Below, one piece after another: positions 21,601 through 32,574 of a DNA stretch of 64,000 nt. The DNA comes from Eleginops maclovinus (lineage: Eukaryota > Chordata > Actinopteri > Perciformes > Eleginopidae). Every line of letters begins with the position of its first letter. Position 1 is the first letter of the stretch. Location: NCBI RefSeq assembly GCF_036324505.1, contig NC_086355.1:18776518-18840517 (forward strand), written 5' to 3'. The notes under the pieces were generated by a model. That model did no database searches. It saw only the letters and a program-made list of their open reading frames with translations, and was not told where the DNA came from. The translations under genes were made by a program, and so were the position numbers.

Positions 21601-21671
<71 letters not shown>
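21551..21671. repeat. (TCTG)n followed by (TC)n microsatellite
   Basis: About nine TCTG units (21551-21588), then an uninterrupted TC run of 70 bases (21602-21671). The (TC)n tract creates spurious open frames on both strands. Confidence 0.95.
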
Positions 21672-21675
<4 letters not shown>

Positions 21676-21764
21676 CACCAAACTCGATACAAGTCAAAAG
21701 TGTCTAAACAGTGATAACATATATATCTATCCTTTGTCACCTAATTAGCTAATTGACTTCATCC

Positions 21765-23035
21765 AGTGATCAATTTCAATGTCATTGTTACTGTTACTCC
21801 CAATTGTTGAGAACAGCTACAAGCAATTTGTCAATGTGAAATATTCATCTTGCTTTTTTAACGTGTGAACGGTAGCTCAGGCCATTAGCGGTATGACAGT
21901 GGAATATTACTTTTTGAAAGCATGACTGGGTATCTCACAGCGGCTATTTTCATAGCGTTTGATATGTGCTTTGTAATGGTCACTATATGCACATTTTAGG
22001 CTAAAAAACAAAGCAATATCCTTTGAGGTGGCCATGCTTATGTTTTGTCCGTAACACATGGCTTTTGCATTCGTTTTTGAGGCTTGCATTGGCAGCATCT
22101 GCCTGTTCGTTAATCAATGTTGTTAAAACAAAGATGTGTGCTTAAGGACGCCACTAGGGGCGCCCCCCCCCTGCCAATTTGGCGCCCTAGGCGGTCGCCT
22201 TGATGGCCTGTAGGAAGAACCGGCCCTGAGTGCATTATTTAATTGTTTGCATTTTGATATTGCCCGGAACTAATGTTGTGTGTGTTTACCGCTGCATATT
22301 TAGTTGAGGGACGGTACAGTTCATAGTTCAATGAGTCGAGCGGCAGGTGCTCACAGATCTCCGCTATTTAATGTAGGCCTACCAATTATTGACGAAAGAA
22401 CCTCTTTTCACGACAAGCGGCCAACGAGGTATTTTGTTGAAGTTATCTGTAAAATGTCATTTGTTTCATTTCGCACCACAGCGTAATTGTGCATTGTCTG
22501 GTTTTTATTTGTTTTATGTACTGTATAGTTCTCACGGCGTTAACAAGGCATGAGTGGCGGGACCAAAGGTGGAAGCAACAACATTAAACGCCCTTTCCAA
22601 AAGAACCGACCTGTGTCTGTGTCGTCGTGGAGAGAGCTACACATGATAAACGGTGATTTGTAAACAGCTGACAAGAACTGACACGATGTATATGGTTCAA
22701 GCAGGACATTGTTTGAGCCAGTCGGTGGTGCAGTATAATTCATGGTTGATATGTATATTGCCCAAATGTACGGGTTTGAATCCTGTCGCTAGAGTATGAA
22801 TATTGTTCATTTTCATTTTTATTTTTTGGCCAGCATATTTTGTGTTGTCTGTAGGTGATCTCGACATGTGCATTTTACATAAACTGGTGATTTTCGCCGA
22901 GGTTTTCTCCGTTGTCTGGTCACACTTCAGACACACAAGTTACGTGAAAATGAAGAACCGGGCAACCACAACATTTGGCGGAAAAGGTTAAAAAAAACGC
23001 CATCAGTTAAACCGGAATCCAGTTAAACTGAAACA
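21765..23035 (-). repeat. right terminal inverted repeat of the Ginger-like element
   Basis: Inverted counterpart of 1733-2241 plus 6446-6755. It is longer than the left arm because about 0.4 kb of unmatched sequence (about 22125-22550) lies inside it. That extra block contains the duplicated GGCGCCCTAGGC-type motif seen in many fish repeats and is probably a further small insertion. Confidence 0.65.
22721..22790 (+). repeat. tRNA-like segment in the right Ginger arm
   Basis: Inverted counterpart of 2011-2093. The T-arm ACGGG-TTTGAAT-CCTGT lies at 22770-22786 with one G-T-type mismatch, behind an A-box-like GGTGGTGCAGTATAATTC. Both arms keep the T-arm although the sequence between the boxes has diverged. 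Confidence 0.45.
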
Positions 23036-24471
23036 CCGGTCGTCTTACTCAAGGTAAGTTAACCTGAAGCTATACAACAAAACTTGACATAAAGATATAT
23101 CTGTTATTGAGATTATACTGCACTAGTTTAAAAATGCTTGTTTCAAATATAGACGTAATTTGCAACATTATATATTGTACAGAAATGTGGCCAATGTTAC
23201 CGTGAATCAGCCTAACGTTAACGTTTAATTTGAAACATAATTTTAATTGTCACATGATTCAGTTCACGAGTCGTTTCTATGGAACACTCGATTACAACGT
23301 TACTTTTAATACGTTTAATAAGCTAAGACATGTGATGGTAAATGTATTATTGATACTGGCTTGCATAGTCATAGTTATTATTGCTGCTTTAAGGAATTAT
23401 ACCAAACAACACATTATCATCAAATAATCAATATATTGGAGCGGAACTTTAAAAGATAATTCACGGTTTCTGGACGGATCATATTTGTCCACTTCCGGTA
23501 GTATTACCGGATGTTGTGTTTAGCCTCAGATAGCATAAAGCTAATATTGTATTGTGTATATATGAGAAGAGGGAGAAGGACCAGTGGAGTTACATACTAA
23601 ACACACCGCCTCTACCTCTCACTCATTGATGCTGCAATGATAGTATTGTTTAATAACTGATAAACCTCAGAAGCATAATAGAATATTGTAGTTGAGATCT
23701 CCAGGACTTCGCTAACAAGATGGCGACGGTGACGTCACAAGAGGACCCGCCCCCGACGACGTTAGCCTATAGAAGAGTCCGGAGAACCCCATGTGACAAG
23801 CGGCCTACAGGATACAGCCCCCCACTACCAACCAATGAGAGCACGAGAGTGGAGAGCGTCTTATTTTGAAGTTGTTTATTGTATGGTCGGAAAGGGGTGG
23901 TTCTATAAAACATGTTTGTATTGTAGAACCGAGCTCTCTTTTGTTCCGGACCGCCAGACAGTAACTACTGATATGCTCCACTCCCGGGCTATTGAGCCAC
24001 AGCTGTGAAACTTTTGTAAAACCTACTGCTGCATCCTTGTATTAAATAGGCTACTCCTTTTAAAACTTACTTAAGAGGAGGTTTGCTTTCTTTCTTTTGA
24101 ATCGACACCTGGGCTTCGAATAAACGAACATTTCTTACACTGACACAAACTCAAAATAGTGACTGTATTTCCAGCTAGAAAAGGCGCATATCTCTCCTCC
24201 CTCCATTGTTGTTTACGTTTGTGTCGCTGCGTGGTATATTACACGTGAGTTGTCCTCGTGCTGAAAACGTGACTTAATTGTGGCAAAGACGTAACTCCCA
24301 GAGACGCAAGAAGAAAGCAAAGATATATGTTTTTGCTAAGGAAAATTATAAAAATAGTAAAGTACAGTGACTTGGATAACTTTAATCTGATTACTGGTTT
24401 GGAAATAGTAACGCGTTAGATTTCTCGTTACTGAAAAAAGTGGTCAGATTAGAGTAACGCGTTACCCACTG
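23036..24471. repeat. right interior of the outer element
   Basis: No exon. 23510-24130 has a TATAAAA at 23905-23911 and an AATAAA near 24119, giving an LTR-like look, but I found no matching TG...CA ends with a duplicated target. The final 130 bases carry GTAACGCGTTA motifs that mirror the left end of the outer element. Confidence 0.4.
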
Positions 24472-24479
24472 CCCCCAAG

Positions 24480-25125
24480 TAATGACATTAAACCTAAAGT
24501 AATAGAGATATACACAATTTTCCATATCTTTTATAAAATATGTCTGTGAGTCAGTAACAATGCTGCCAAAAGTGACGCACGCGTCGGTGATTGCCCCCGT
24601 TCCCAGCAGCCCGTGACGTGAATAAATGCATGAGAAGAGAACCACAAATCTTATCAGGGCGTAATACAACATATGGAGGCAGAATGCGCTTTCTAACTGT
24701 GTGGTGTGACTGAGCAGGCTGAGAAGACTCCTCACACGTAAGGCTTTCCATCAATGCATTTTCTCTAAAATGGACGGGGAGCTCACTCTAAGGATTCTCC
24801 CCTCGCAACCCGCATCCCAGACCAGCGGAAACCACCAGTGTCAGCGTGCGTCCGGGACTCTTCCTCTGCGGGGACAGCGATGTCACGGTGACCATTTAAC
24901 AGACGCTTGCTGAGTTTATATCAGTGGAAAAAATACGCGGAATGTTTGATTAGGTGAAGTCTATTCTCACTCTGCACTTTTGGAACACAACTTGCGATGA
25001 AACTTTACGTGAAGCTCCTTCTCAATGATGAACGGAGGAGATAACGAGCCTTGCTTTGCTTGACTTCACATGAACGCATGGTTTATATCTTTTTACACTA
25101 CAGGAAATGAAACGAGAAAAAAACG
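24480..25125 (+). promoter_or_regulatory. probable 5' flank and 5' UTR of pth2r
   Basis: Unique-looking sequence between the right end of the transposon stack and the start codon of exon 1, more GC-rich around 24760-24900. No clear TATA box or start site was identified. The stack separates this 650-bp stretch from everything further upstream. Confidence 0.4.
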
Positions 25126-25191
25126 ATGAATTTGTTTGTGTGGATATTAGTCCTAAACTTTTTCTTGTGCTGGACCACTGTGGACGCACAG
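25126..25191 (+). CDS. pth2r: pth2r exon 1: signal peptide
   Basis: Twenty-two codons from ATG reading MNLFVWILVLNFFLCWTTV and ending D-A-Q, a hydrophobic signal peptide with an A-Q end like human PTH2R. Donor CAG|GTGAGG, phase 0, which fits exon 2. This ATG was chosen because it opens the hydrophobic run. Confidence 0.85.
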
Positions 25192-25699
25192 GTGAGGAAA
25201 CGATATCCTTTGTTTTAGCAAAATGCTTTCACCTTAAAATAAAATTATAGAACTAAATTCATATGTAATGCCTTATAATAATTCCTCCTTCAGCCTGTTG
25301 ATTAAGGATTGATACAAATGTTACCTTATTATTATTTTTGAATATTCACCAGCATAAACACTGTACTGGATTTGCAAATTGGCATAACTTGCAGGAATGT
25401 GCTTTACCTCAGCGACTATTTTAATTAATCATTCATCAAAATGACAGTGTTGCTGAGGGGTTTCCCTTTAGATACAACCAAATATAAATAAGCGGTCAGC
25501 AGGGGACTTAACAGTATGAGTCATATCTGTCTTTTGACTTTTTTCCACAGTATTTTGTGTATGTGCAGCTCTTTGGCAGGCATATATCTTTTCATAGATT
25601 GTCACAAAAATTGCTGTAACACCAGCACTGCAGAAAGTCTGTTTGCATTTATAACGAATATTCTCCTCAAGAGCTTTTTTCCCCTGATTTGAGGAGTTC

Positions 25700-25700
<1 letters not shown>

Positions 25701-25750
<50 letters not shown>
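25701..25750. repeat. (ATC)n microsatellite
   Basis: About 17 uninterrupted ATC units in intron 1. Confidence 0.95.
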
Positions 25751-25751
<1 letters not shown>

Positions 25752-26351
25752 TGACAATATCTCATTCTATGATGAGGCTTGTGGATGACTTAAGTATCGG
25801 CACCTTAATCACCACACTTTATTAGTCACATGTGAATAATCCTGTTATTCAGAGAAGAGTGTAACATAAAAATGATTGTTGTTTTGTCAATGTGTGAAAT
25901 CTGCTTTTCATTGACTGGCTCTGTGTCAATGTGCAATTTTAGATTACAAACCAGAGCTATAAGGTTTTTTTGCTACCCATTGTGAATTAATGTTTGCTAA
26001 GACAGAAACATCAAGGACTTGTAGGTTTTGTTGACCCTTTTGAAGTGTGTTAAATGTTTACTGTTGAATCAGGAAGTAACAAGACCCATTTTGCAGCTTC
26101 AATTACAAACCAGAGCTAGAAAGAAGGTTCTTTCTAAACATTACGAAGAAACAAAGTGCTAAGATTTCCCTGAAAGTGGTGTCACATCAATCATTGCATG
26201 AAATATGTTGACCCAATTGGACACTGTCTTTTTATCATAAGTAGAAGGTTAAAACTAAGTGGCCCCTTAGTCTGCTAAATAGCTTTCCAATATTGAATTG
26301 GAGGGTAATTTATACAGCCAGATCCACATGTGTATTTCCCTGCTGGGAAAA

Positions 26352-26420
26352 CTAATGAATTGCTGCTTTAGCAGCAATTCATTAGTATGCTGTATTCACA
26401 GCATTGTTGCCTGTGAATAC
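26352..26420. repeat. two adjacent short hairpins
   Basis: CTAATGAATTGCTGCT (26352-26367) pairs with AGCAGCAATTCATTAG (26370-26385) across a 2-base loop. Next to it GTATTCACAG pairs with CTGTGAATAC, with CATTGTTGC between. Confidence 0.85.
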
Positions 26421-26477
26421 CCATCATTGATTACTATAAGGAAACCACAGCTTGCCTTTCATCTCTGAAATTAAAAC

Positions 26478-26527
26478 GGACTGTTTTCTCATATAGTATA
26501 TATATATACTATATGAGAAAACAGTCC
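26478..26527. repeat. perfect 50-bp palindrome
   Basis: GGACTGTTTTCTCATATAGT followed by ATATA, then its exact reverse complement, with no spacer and no mismatch. It can form a 25-bp hairpin. Confidence 0.95.
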
Positions 26528-26990
26528 AGGGCTGCGATCTTGTGCTGCACATGAGCCACAGGGAGTTAGGGTTGGATGGTGGTGGGTGTACAAATCACAA
26601 TCCTTTGATTCCAGAGACTGAGCTGTGAATTTGTCTCATGTATGGTTAGGAGTGGGCTACAAAACAGTCAGGCAAAGATAAAGTTTAGCTGAAAGTCTGC
26701 AGCTGCGGTTGTAAATATTATATTATATTTCATTTTTTTGTCCAGAGTAACTTACTACAAGTGCATTGAACCATAAAGAAACAAATTCAAAGATGCCAGA
26801 ATCCTGTAGGTACATTAGCTATTAATAATCCAAACCATTGTAAGTGCATTGGCATTCAAATACGCCTAGCCTTTCTAAGTGCTACATAAGAGAGAATTTC
26901 TTCGTATTGATCAAGTTGGTGTTGTAACAGGTGGGTTTTCAGTCTACGGCAGAAGATGTTTGAACTTTTTTGCTTTCCTAGGATATATTA

Positions 26991-27011
26991 AGTAGATCTC
27001 GATGATCTACT
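26991..27011. repeat. short hairpin
   Basis: AGTAGATC and GATCTACT separated by five bases (TCGAT). Confidence 0.75.
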
Positions 27012-27584
27012 AAGATCAAGCGAGGCCATTTAAAAAAAGTAAACTTCAATATCTCTAAAATAATGAGCCACAAACCTTGTCATTTCCAAGCTTTCCAAAG
27101 CATGATTTCGGAGATCTCTTAACAATGGTGAGACAATCAGTATGCCTCATTGGTTTGCTAAGCAGCCCGTCTGAAATATTCTTTCATACGGTTCAATACC
27201 CGCGACAAAGGACGACAGGCTGACAGGTTAGGAGACAGCATGACTCCATAATGACCCTTAATTTAAATGTAATGGAGTTAAAATGGAATAATCACCATCC
27301 ATATGCACAAGTCGATATGATACACACTTTGAGGCAATGCTCACAACACACAACATTCTGTGTCTTAATGTGGTTTTCAATACAAATTAACATGTTTTTT
27401 TACTCTCATGTTAATTTACCTGACATTACAGGATGGCCACAATAAGACATATTGGTTTTTTTTTCTGCTGCTGTACTTTTGCTTCTACCTCTAAGTCAGC
27501 AACAGGTAACAAAAAGAAAGTAAAATGTAAAACCAAAACATCACTATTCAAGTGTGATTGGGAAACCAGATAATACAATTCATG

Positions 27585-27590
27585 AACTAT

Positions 27591-27628
<38 letters not shown>

Positions 27629-27634
27629 ATAGTT
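27585..27634. repeat. (AT)n palindrome, 50 bp
   Basis: AACTATTAC, a 32-base AT run, then GTAATAGTT: perfectly palindromic, with non-repetitive 9-base arms outside the microsatellite. Confidence 0.95.
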
Positions 27635-27715
27635 ATATTTGTAGGGTCATCACAGCTTGAGTTGTCAAGCATTGTGTAAGCATGTATTTCCTTGAAATAA
27701 ATACATTATTATACT

Positions 27716-28330
27716 TTAAAAGATTCAATGGCTTTATTTGTCATATGCACAATAGGTACAACATAGTTTTGGCAATGACAATCTTGAGTCTCAGCCTATT
27801 CCAAAAATGCAAAACACAATATACTTAATACAAAAGGAAAATATATACATTTGTGCTGTAAAAAAGTGCTAGATAGATGGCACCTAAGTCCTAATAATGT
27901 GCTGTGCAACGTTCACAAACATCGTTAGAGTCTTACAGTTGCAACTGCCATACCAAGCTGTTTAGGATACTTGATGGTGCACCTGTGCAAGTCCTGGAGT
28001 CCATGTTGAACCTCTGCAATCTGCGGAGGAAGAAAAGCTGTTGTCAAGCTGTCTTTGGTGATATTGTTTTGCGATGGGTCAATGTTAGGTCCTCAGTGAA
28101 GTGAACCTCTAGGAACCGGAAGCTGCTGACTCCCTCTAACGTATTCCGGTTGATGGTGATGGGATTGTGTCCTTCTCTCAGTTGCTTCCTGTAATCAACA
28201 ACCAGCTTAGCTTTGGTGATGTTTACATGGAGGTTGGTTTTCCTGGCATTGAAATGCCAGGGCTCTGATCTCCTCTCTGTAGGTCGTTGGGGATCAGGCC
28301 GATGACGGGTGTGTCATCACCAAACGATGG
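27716..28330 (-). repeat. Rex1/CR1-like LINE fragment (3' end of the reverse-transcriptase ORF and tail)
   Basis: A CTTTATTTGTCATATGCACAA tail-like start on the + strand. Minus-strand similarity to fish LINE reverse-transcriptase C-termini: residues resembling REEIRAL, the region around the HNPITIN motif and the following block appear with stops and frameshifts. A 5'-truncated, long-dead insertion. Confidence 0.6.
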
Positions 28331-29511
28331 TGCTGGAGTTGTGTGGGTTGATGTACGCATTGGTGTGTAAACAGGGAGTTGCATTACTGCTTAGCCTACA
28401 AATGTTAGGACGTCATTTCCTTAATATGAATGTTTACATTCAAACAACATTGTTGGAATTCACCCTCCTTTTCATTGGAGATTTTAAGCTGGTTATGAAT
28501 AACTGTTTGCCATTGTAATTTGAGTTAAAATGTTGGATTGATGAAAATAATTCTCTTTTTTTAAGCTTCTAACCATGACTTTAGTGCCATAGTTGTAGGT
28601 ACAGATACTACTGTACCTAGCATTGGTTTAAAATCATTAATTATTATTCACCATAGTAAAAAATGAGGGTCTTTAAATGGGTGCTCCTACAGAACCAGTG
28701 TTTCACGTACAGCAGCACAGACTCTCTCAGTATACTCTCTTAGGAAATTGGAACCTGCACAAACAGTTTGTTTAAGCTCCTCTTCAATTTCTGGTTTGGT
28801 TTGACAGATTGAGTCGTTTTAGGCACAGAGGCCTCAGGCAGTGTCATGGGAAATGACATTGGAAATTGTGTGAGTCTGACCAAATAGCACTAATAATGAC
28901 TCTAAACTCTGACATAAACATAGTTACATGGTGAAGACACTCCCACCAACCCATGAATGAACTGCAAAGATCTGGGAACTTAACAGCAAGTCCATTTACG
29001 TTTGACTGTATTCTTCTACTGAAGGATAAAATACCAGGAACTACTCAGGAAAAATCCCAAGGAAAGCTCAAAAATGTTAATCGATACCGTGTGTGAATAA
29101 ATGATTTAAATATTGGAATAATGATGGTAGTTTGTTGTAAGGAGGGCTTAAGTCTTCAGATCAATTATTTGAAGCTTTAGCTGTGTATCTAGCGATGTTA
29201 AAAGTACAACTAGATGTAAAATGCATAGGGAATTAATTAGGATTAGAGGAGAAGAAATAAACAGATGCAAAAATAATCTCTCATGAAAATAACAACAGTT
29301 TGATATCAAAACAGCCTCAGATATGATGAAATTGTGTTCCCCTATACTGTTTTCACTTGTTATCGTTCCCTCCACGTGGTTGCCTAAATTGTTGACCTGG
29401 CACCCAACAGATGGATGCTGAAATAAATCCCAGATGTTATTAAAAACCAAAGGCAAATTATAATTTGCAGACATACAAAGATGGTGACTGATTTCTTTTT
29501 TTGCTCCACAG

Positions 29512-29617
29512 ATGGGGTTTGATGTCCCTCTCACAGCACATGAGCAGATGTACATCCTTTATGAAACCAAACTGCAGTGCTACCAGAACCTCTCCAACAT
29601 TGATCCCGGGGCCACAG
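29512..29617 (+). CDS. pth2r: pth2r exon 2: start of the hormone-binding domain
   Basis: Thirty-five codons plus one base, MGFDVPLTAHEQMYILYETK then LQCYQNLSN. It follows a TTTTTTTGCTCCACAG acceptor and ends ACAG|GTACCT. It has the first of six conserved cysteines (C45) and a glycosylation site N48. Confidence 0.92.
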
Positions 29618-31769
29618 GTACCTAACATGCAGAGGAAATAGCTTTGTTGCTCAACAATTCTACAATCTTAAATTATTTTGTTACATTTTTTGGGAAAATG
29701 TCTTTATGTTCATGTGAATGCAATGCTGTTTCACATGGGAAACATGGCATATCCTACTACTACAGCTCTTTGTTTGGTGTTTGGTATGTGGATCATTTCA
29801 GTATTTTTGTTATTTTTGTCCCTTGATTTCAAAGGCTTTTGCATATTTAAGATGTGCGAGGCGAACATCCAAAACCAAAGACAAAGGGGCTAACGTTAGC
29901 TTAAAAGCCGCTAGCTTCAAGGATCGGCTTCCTCACACTGGAGTAATACTATACAATGTGCTATTTTCTGAAGGAGGCGTGACATGGTAAGATAATGTTA
30001 CCTTTTGAGTCAAAGACTGTTTACCCCATGTGTTACCTCATTTATAAATCCGCAACTTCTCAGTGCTATACATGAACATCCTGAACTACGTAACTACCCA
30101 GTTGAGAAGGCTACTCTCTACAAGGAATGCATTTGGTTATTTTTGTATGTTAATACAACTCAAAGGAATATGTTAAATTAACCAACCAAAAATTCTACCA
30201 AAACATACCATCTATCTAAAATATTTCATGGAATCACAATGTGAAATGCAAAAAGGTAGATGCTTATCAGTTGTGTATCGTCATAATAATGTAAGAATTG
30301 TTGAGCTGCTCTTCTATTGGTACAAACACTCAATGAAGTTCTGACTGGAGCTCTTGTAATGCTACTATTACATTTTCTTTCTTCCACTTTAGTTCAGCTA
30401 ACAATAAAGGTTGATAGCCGCCAAATGAAACCTCCATCAAGTGCTTTCCTGCCCCTCATCAGCTACCCACTCTCAGTTTAGATGCTCTCATTTCATTATT
30501 TCTCTGTTGTCAGTCAACCTTATACGCACATTGTGATTTGATTGTTGCTTATAAATGAGGAATGCTGACAAACCATAACTCTGCTGTCATGACACTCTGG
30601 TCAAACAAAGCTGTTGTTTGTACATTCAATAAAGAACAAATCTTTTCATGTTGGTTGGTTTAGCGACACAGAAAAAAGCCTTGTATTTTTGGTTGCAGAT
30701 TTTCTTGAGGCTCTGCCATCGCACATTTGTTTGTATTTTTAACACACCATAGGTGTTCATTTACAATGTTGGGCACAAACAATGCCTGTTACTTTATTTT
30801 ACTGTATACATGTATAATAAAACAGCCCTCCACCAAAATCCATAGCTTGCCAGAGATAAAATCACTTCATAACTTTGCATTGTGCTTCAAACCTTTTAAG
30901 ACGCAGCGTGAGATAATCACAAGCAGCAGCCAGGAGCTGACCAATAACTCCTTTCAAACATAGTTTTTTGACTAATTCATATTAATATTTTGGGAAATAA
31001 TGTTAAGTGGAGAATGTTTGATTGAATTGAAGAACATTGCTTTTGAAAGTTTCCCTTTGAAATGTTTTCCATACATAAGTACATTCATTTTGTGCAGCAA
31101 GGGTGCTCAATTATTTTTTGAGCATCTTTTCTGTTGTCCATAAGTGGCTTTCACTTCACTCCTCAATATGATAATGTCATTTTGAATGGCAGACATCCTG
31201 CACAGACCAATGACGCCTTTGTTTCTGTTGATCGTTTTTTTTGGCAAAAAACAAAGGAACATGTGCTCCTGGAAAATCAGTTTTAAGCCAAAATTAAATA
31301 CCTGAAATATGTTGCACTAATGTGTGAGTAATGGGAAACAACTCATTGCAGGGAACAACACCATGAATAGATCATTTTTATTCATTTTTTTCAAATTCAT
31401 ATTCACTATGTCAACCATTACATTTTGCACATGGTTCCAGGTCCTAAAGACCGAGAACTAATTTTTCCAAATTATTCTTTAACTCTCTGGCATGTAACGG
31501 ATAGTGTGAGCATTCATTTCAAGTTTACAGAATGTCATTTCAGAGAAAATTGGGTTCTGGAAATTACATTACAAGGAAATTTGCCCTAGAGACACTGTAA
31601 GCTGTTTTATTTTATTTTTAGTTAAGACCAATCTAATGCCCCGGTCTTGATTTATTGATTTTAAATGATGGAAACCCTTCTATCCAGCTTTTCTTTACTC
31701 TGTGGTTTGTATGTCTGATAAAAAACAGTGTGTGTTGACTTCCTCTAACTCATAATCTTCTTCCCGCAG
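29618..31769 (+). other. pth2r: pth2r intron 2
   Basis: 2.15 kb, AT-rich, no classifiable repeat except a GCTAACGTTAGC-type short palindrome near 29890. Nothing else seen. Confidence 0.8.
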
Positions 31770-31868
31770 ATGAGGTGTGTCCTCCAGACTGGGACGGGCT
31801 TATCTGTTGGCCCGGGCTTGCTACCAAGGTCCCCTGCCCAACTTACATCTTCGACTTTAATCACAAAG
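31770..31868 (+). CDS. pth2r: pth2r exon 3: hormone-binding domain
   Basis: Begins by completing the split codon G|AT and reads [15 protein letters not shown], then [13 protein letters not shown]. It carries cysteines 61, 70 and 80 and the conserved WDGLICWP block of the family. Acceptor TTCCCGCAG, donor AAAG|GTTAGC. Confidence 0.95.
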
Positions 31869-32458
31869 GTTAGCAGTTATTTGTATTTCTCTGCAGATAT
31901 ACCACCACTAGAACTGAGAATTACTAGTAAGTTGAACACAGACTTACTTTCAGGCCATTTATTTAGATGATATACAGTATAGAGTAGTGCAGTGAATACG
32001 TCATTTTGTAGGCCGATCAAAAACATAGTATCATAAGAGCTCCTTCGACAAAAAACAATGAGATTTTTCCTTAGAAATTTTGAATATTGCAGAACATAGG
32101 AACTGTGGTTAACACAAGTTTATTACACACTTTTGATTTGCTTAGATTTTGAACACTTGCAAGTGCGTGAAGTTTGACCTGTTAGCTTTGTCTCAATTTG
32201 CACATGCCCTTCTGTGCCCTCACCACACGTGAAAATCGCCACTGTTAGCTAGCAAGCATGCAACTTTTTTGTTTGTGTTACATCACAGACTGCTCAATTA
32301 ACCCAATGCTAAAATAGGTGTTATAAAAAAACATTAAAAACCTTCCAGGTTTTCATGATGCACTGCAAGTTGCATGAATTGCGGTTATCATCAAGAAATC
32401 CTGTATTTGTATTTGTATTGGAAATGTCCAAAATTATGTAAAAAGTTTTTTTTTTCAG
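31869..32458 (+). other. pth2r: pth2r intron 3
   Basis: 590 bp, no repeat recognised; ends in a strong T-rich acceptor tract. Confidence 0.85.
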
Positions 32459-32574
32459 GACACGCTTACAGGACATGTGATGTCAATGGTTCTTGGTTGT
32501 TTGCGCACCGTTTGAACAAAACATGGAACAACTACTCTGAATGCTTCCTTCAGCCCACTGATGAGAAAGGGAGA
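32459..32574 (+). CDS. pth2r: pth2r exon 4: end of the hormone-binding domain
   Basis: Reads GHAYRTCDVNGSWLFAHRLN then KTWNNYSECF, with the last two conserved cysteines (97, 119) and three glycosylation sites (N100, N110, N115). Donor AGA|GTAAGT, phase 0. Confidence 0.95.

Larger units (their letters stand above)
1733..23035 (-). mobile_element. Ginger-like DNA transposon carrying integrase and Ulp1-type protease exons, much interrupted
   Basis: The outermost shared inverted repeat is TGYTYCAGTTTAACTGG plus ATTCCGGTTTAACTGATGG, left from 1733 and right ending at 23035. The flanking tetramers are CCTG (1729-1732) and CCGG (23036-23039), a 3-of-4 match to the 4-bp duplication expected for Ginger elements. 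TG termini and an integrase gene are established Ginger traits. The gene runs on the minus strand in many small exons from about 20.2 kb to about 7.1 kb. Four younger transposons and a tandem duplication have broken it. Its original length is about 6-8 kb, by subtracting the insertions. The family call is by motif only. Confidence 0.6.
1076..24471. mobile_element. outermost 23.4 kb nested DNA transposon with 8-bp target-site duplication
   Basis: The left end reads CAGTGTTGCCAGTTACC and the reverse complement of the right end reads CAGTGGGTAACGCGTTACTC. Both ends carry tracts rich in AGTAAC/GTTACT (1085-1205 and 24340-24468). The flanks are an identical 8-bp CCCCCAAG at 1068-1075 and 24472-24479. 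An 8-bp duplication with CAGTG termini fits hAT-like elements; KDZ or P types are possible. No transposase of its own was found, so it was probably a short non-autonomous element before the Ginger-like element and later ones inserted into it. Confidence 0.75.
25192..29511 (+). other. pth2r: pth2r intron 1
   Basis: 4.3 kb. Holds an (ATC)n microsatellite, a cluster of hairpin-forming palindromes (26352-27634) and a Rex1-like LINE fragment. The rest (28331-29511 and the first 500 bases) shows nothing recognisable. Confidence 0.85.

Noticed and set aside
21394..21681. Long Arg/Glu-rich open frame
   Set aside because: It is translation of the (TC)n and (TCTG)n microsatellites.
23510..24130. Possible second LTR (TATAAAA and AATAAA present)
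   Set aside because: No TG...CA ends with a matching target duplication could be found.
1076..24471. A single giant cargo-carrying transposon with several helper genes
   Set aside because: Independent target-site duplications at each inner element show successive insertions, not one element carrying cargo.
25701..25750. CRISPR-like array
   Set aside because: Plain trinucleotide microsatellite without spacers; no CRISPR-type array anywhere in the window.
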